This document shows, in pieces, positions 21,453-24,478 of a stretch of DNA of 24,478 nt. Location of the stretch: NCBI GenBank assembly GCA_020650975.1, contig JAIPMN010009709.1, forward strand, positions 1-24,478. Direction: 5' to 3'. Each line of letters opens with the position of its first letter. The first letter of the stretch is position 1. The position numbers and the translations under genes are program-made. The stretch is from Apostichopus californicus (taxonomy: Eukaryota > Echinodermata > Holothuroidea > Aspidochirotida > Stichopodidae). Under the pieces are notes generated by a model. That model made no database searches and was not told the DNA's origin. It saw only the letters and a list, made by a program, of their open reading frames with translations.

Positions 21453-21865
21453 GAATGCAATGGAATGAAGTTAAATAAGTTCTAGCTGGAATTTCTCATC
21501 AGCGAGAAAAGAAAGACAAAAAAAAAAATCAAAGCGGTTTCATTATTGATTCCTGTTTGGGAGAAATTGCGATACTAACTGTAGCATGCAGTCGATGTTT
21601 GTGGAATTTAGTCTCATTTTCAAGACAAATGCGGGACGTTCGTTAATAATATGCCCGTGTTTTATAGACACACAATAAAATGAAGAGATGCCAAATTAGA
21701 ATAGGATACTATTTCCCATATTTATTTATCGTTATTTCACTTTTCTATTTCCTAGCTGCCTTCATCTCTATACTGTTCTGATCTGCTTTGATAAGTTTCA
21801 GTGGCCAAAACAGGATATTGATATGGAAGATATAGAGTTTTCACCTGCCTACAGATATATTGTGG

Positions 21866-21867
<2 letters not shown>

Positions 21868-21899
<32 letters not shown>
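21868..21899. repeat. (TA)n microsatellite
   Basis: Alternating TA dinucleotides, about 15 units; a likely polymorphic marker. Confidence 0.95.
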
Positions 21900-21901
<2 letters not shown>

Positions 21902-22320
21902 CACAAGTTGTTTGTTAACTGTGTAAAAAGGATATTATTCCAGGTTAAGAGCTGATGAAATAGAAATATATAGTCTAAGTTTCGTGTTAAAATTTGCATT
22001 TAATTCCTATACATACAGTGGCATTTATATTGAGATGGCATAAGTGAACTTGAAGCAAACAGGCGTGGTGTTTCATGGTACGTTGCACAAAGCTGTTGGC
22101 AAAATGTTTTATCTCTGCTTTCTTTTTCACTTTAAATATTGTTTTTCACATTGGATTGGATCGTAATAGACCTTTAACCTTTTGAGGAGATGTGATTTAC
22201 ATATCAATGACTGTAGTGTATTCATACTGTAGGTTAACGCTGTGTTCCAATATTGAAATGGTATAGTGGATGTAAAGTTTTAAAGAAAAACATACAACAA
22301 ATTTGTCAGTTTGCTTCTGA

Positions 22321-22356
22321 CAGGTGACAGGCTGTGACAGGCTGGTGACAGGTGTG
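22321..22356 (+). repeat. Short GTGACAGG-type tandem repeat
   Basis: GTGACAGGCT, GTGACAGGCTG and GTGACAGGTGTG occur back to back, an irregular 10-13 bp period. Confidence 0.8.
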
Positions 22357-22482
22357 AATTAAGGTACAGTACATGGATCTGTTTGTCGCTGAATGGTCCA
22401 AAGCCGTTGTCATTCAAATTCATCCGAGGGACTGTATAAAGCTGTAAACAAGCATATTTCTCCGAGTGTCAGGCATCTAATA

Positions 22483-22507
22483 CACTCACTCACTCACCCA
22501 CTCACTC
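22483..22507 (+). repeat. (CTCA)n microsatellite
   Basis: Six near-perfect CTCA/CACT units with one C interruption. Confidence 0.85.
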
Positions 22508-22791
22508 TTGAGATTGAAGCCTATGTCTCCATCGTAGTAGCTGTTGTCCATTACAAACTGTGCTTAAATCATGCTTATATTTAAGTAAGGGAACAACTTC
22601 ACTCGACAAGACGATTTTCGTCCCGTGAACATGTTCTATGCAAACAATTTAGTAAATTTTGCATACATATTTACTCCGAAGGGCATGTAGGTGATTTGGG
22701 TGGAATATGCATTAGAGATTTGCAGCTTGTTGCCTGGGGAAACGTTTGTAGCCTACTACTGTACGTACATGATAGACTCTGTATAGACTAG

Positions 22792-22815
22792 GTACTTCAC
22801 TGAGTAGTGAAGTAC
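22792..22815. repeat. Perfect 10-bp inverted repeat (hairpin)
   Basis: GTACTTCACT and AGTGAAGTAC flank the loop GAGT. The stem is perfect over 10 bp with a 4-base loop. No run of T follows, so it does not resemble a terminator; role unknown. Confidence 0.85.
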
Positions 22816-23331
22816 TCGAAGGAAGAGGCTGTAGGATTAATGGCTGTGTCTCATCCATACTTTATTACTGTAGTTTGAAAGTTTTGGTTTTTCAAATATA
22901 TGCATCATTCATATTTTGGTTTAAACCTTTGGTTTTAACCGGAACATTCAAAGGTGTAATATATAATGCTTGCCAAAATGCACCAGTTTGGTAACCTGGT
23001 ATGTATTCTTTACCCTAGCCAGACCCTGTTCACCCATTCCGCACCTTTTGTTCTTTCTGTCAGCTACCCTTCCTCCATCTTTCCTTCATCTTACTTCACA
23101 ATGTAAACAAAAATATTATACATTTTTTCTGAATAATTTTTCCACAGATTTGAAAGTACTTAGTCTGAATTACGCCAATAATGACTTGCCAGCTCACAAA
23201 TTTGCATGATCTGCGCACCTTACTGTACCTGTCGCATGTGCATTATTATACTCCGACCTTCCTAGCTTGCACTGCACATCCCCAGTTGCCCCTAGCAGGT
23301 CCCTGCCTGCTTTACTCTATGAAAAAACATC

Positions 23332-23420
23332 AATTTACTCTGCTCCTCGTTTACCTGTCCCCTCATAACATCAGCACTCTTGATCGTTGTCCTACCATGC
23401 ATAAAGAAGTGTGTTTCTGA
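23332..23420 (+). repeat. Dispersed repeat family, copy 6 (most diverged)
   Basis: Contains GTTTACCTGTCCCCTCATAA, CATCAGCACTC and GTCCTACCATGC in the order seen in the other copies. The downstream GGTAACC segment is lost or unrecognisable. Confidence 0.6.
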
Positions 23421-23527
23421 ATTGTTAGCCATCGGGAACATAGATTGTTCACCACCTTGTTCTAACTTCATATTAATAATTGTGCTCAACAGACTGATAC
23501 TTAGAGTATCTTTTTCCATTTGCCAGT

Positions 23528-23545
23528 GGGGGGGGGGGTGGGGGA
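23528..23545 (+). repeat. G-run (homopolymer)
   Basis: An 11-G run followed by TGGGGG; sequencing length here is unreliable. Confidence 0.8.
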
Positions 23546-23778
23546 GAAGCATTTTGGGATTTGGGTGCAGGTTTAGTCCTCAGTTTGTATCATTCTGAAG
23601 CTTGCAATAAGATTCTCACTCAGGTTTTCGATCTGCACGAATCAGATTTCTATTTGTGGAGTCCAAATCTGGTACGTTTCTAGCTGAAGTTTAGAGTACA
23701 TGAAGTTCAAAAATATATTGATTAGTTTTGATTGTTTTAAATAGACACTGTAGCTTGTGTAGTAGTAGGGAATCGAGC

Positions 23779-23805
23779 GGGAGGGGGAGGGGGGGGGGAT
23801 GGGGA
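23779..23805 (+). repeat. G-quadruplex motif
   Basis: Four or more G-runs (3, 5, about 10 and 4 bases) separated by A or AT satisfy the G-quadruplex pattern on the plus strand. On this strand the intronic RNA of the copine gene could also form it, if that transcript model is right. Confidence 0.75.
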
Positions 23806-24240
23806 GTAAGAAGGAGAACAAGTTTGGTTGCAATAAAAAGTTGCAGTAAGTTTTGGGGAAACTCTGAGTAACCTTTCAAATGATGACTGTCAAAGGAGGA
23901 ATGTTTGTCAGGCTTTGTACAAATACTACAGGATGACCTTCAGTTGTTTACCAACATTTTCATCACCTAGTAAATTAAGCTGAATTTGGAATTGGAATGG
24001 TGTTGTCAATTCTAGGCCAGTAAGTAAACAAGCTGGGCTGCTAGGTCTTATGTATAGACATGGCATGTGTGTGCTCGAACAATCCATTAGTTTATCGTGG
24101 AAATGGATTTTTCCAGATCAGTGTTGAAAGCAGTGACTTGTTATTACGGTTAAAGATATTTAAGATATATACCAGAGGTTTGCACAAATTTTAAAACCCA
24201 ACTCCAGGATTTTCCGTGATGAAATTCAAGATCGATGGAA

Positions 24241-24274
24241 TACTAAATGATATACTTTAATCTTTACTCTTCAG
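24241..24274 (+). other. Branch point and splice acceptor of the copine exon
   Basis: TACTAAAT at 24241-24248 resembles the branch-point consensus and lies 26-33 bases upstream of the AG at 24273-24274. In between is a pyrimidine-rich stretch, TTTAATCTTTACTCTTCAG. The spacing fits an animal 3' splice site, so the exon would start at 24275. Confidence 0.65.
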
Positions 24275-24335
24275 ATTCCCCCCAAAAAGAAGAAAGCTTC
24301 TCACCATCCCTTAGAAGTCAAAGCAGAGGACCACC
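24275..24335 (+). other. 5' UTR part of the copine coding exon
   Basis: 61 bases between the inferred acceptor and the ATG. An in-frame TAG at 24312-24314 closes the reading frame upstream, so translation cannot enter from an earlier exon in this frame. The last bases, CCACC, form a strong Kozak context before ATGG. Confidence 0.65.
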
Positions 24336-24478
24336 ATGGCATTTATACCGCAGGGGAACTCGGACGGGGCCACGTCGCCACGGATACCTGGCGTCAATAG
24401 GCTATTGACCAAAGTTGAGATGAGGCTCTCGTGCAAAAACTTGATGGACAAAGATATCGCCTCCAAATCAGATCCTCT
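24336..24478 (+). CDS. Copine, N-terminal part (C2A start; continues past window)
   Basis: Copines are cytosolic, calcium-dependent phospholipid-binding proteins with two N-terminal C2 domains and a C-terminal von Willebrand A-like domain, acting in membrane recruitment of signalling proteins. The frame gives 47 full codons: a poorly conserved leader of about 24 residues (MAFIPQGNSDGATSPRIPGV to position 20), then TKVEMRLSCKNLMDKDIASK from residue 25, followed by SDP. The segment V-x-x-x-x-S-C-x-N-L-x-D-K-D-x-x-S-K-S-D-P is the hallmark start of copine C2A. Asp40 and Asp46, six apart as in other calcium-binding C2 domains, would coordinate calcium in loop 1. A leader of this kind resembles CPNE5/8/9-type members more than CPNE1/3, but subtype cannot be fixed from 47 residues. 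The start is supported by an ideal Kozak context and an in-frame upstream stop. The exon is open at the window edge. The family is clear; the gene symbol is left blank because paralogue identity is unknown. Confidence 0.88.
   Translation, partial: MAFIPQGNSDGATSPRIPGVNRLLTKVEMRLSCKNLMDKDIASKSDP

Larger units (their letters stand above)
21900..24240. other. Presumed intron, last part: no gene seen
   Basis: Holds short repeats, a hairpin, one dispersed repeat and G-runs (listed separately). Open frames at 22393-22584, 22970-23209, 23181-23420 and minus-strand 23292-23552, 23642-23833 and 23691-23879 are short and lack domains; the minus-strand ones read through C-rich homopolymers. Confidence 0.55.

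Overview
This is eukaryotic, AT-rich, repeat-dense DNA with almost no coding sequence. A tRNA-derived SINE whose body and tail wording is widespread in marine deuterostomes, many short dispersed and tandem repeats, long G/C homopolymers and an animal-type copine exon suggest a marine invertebrate. An echinoderm is my low-confidence guess; nothing here fixes the species.

Layout. Positions 1-569 hold two identical 109-bp direct repeats. The second lies immediately upstream of an RNA-like sequence (577 to about 766) whose first 45 nt match the U2 snRNA 5' end at 43 of 45 positions, including the branch-point recognition sequence. The rest is not U2 but can form several hairpins. From 767 to about 5430 I see noncoding sequence with a 69-bp duplication near 1.5 kb and several G- or C-runs. 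At 5429-5495 two opposed ETS-type motifs precede a block ending in a strong splice donor (5846-5851), which I read tentatively as a promoter and 5' noncoding exon.

From there to 24274 I find no gene, and the simplest reading is one intron of about 18.4 kb. It contains a six-unit 46-bp minisatellite (12001-12269), a SINE (14318-14626), six same-strand copies of an unrecognised dispersed repeat (14.2-23.4 kb), a long polypyrimidine tract (17211-17540), a 199-bp tandem duplication (20857-21254), microsatellites, and a small assembly gap at 10417-10422. The 7-mer TACTGTA/TACAGTA is about tenfold over-represented between 6.7 and 23.3 kb.

The one confident protein-coding feature is at the right edge. 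A branch point, pyrimidine tract and AG acceptor lead into an exon with an in-frame stop, a near-perfect Kozak context and ATG at 24336. It encodes the N-terminus of a copine (start of C2A, with the DKDxxSKSDP calcium-binding loop) and runs off the window.

All the small ORFs elsewhere look like chance or low-complexity translations. Which features work together is limited to the proposed copine promoter, first exon and intron; the U2-like unit appears separate.
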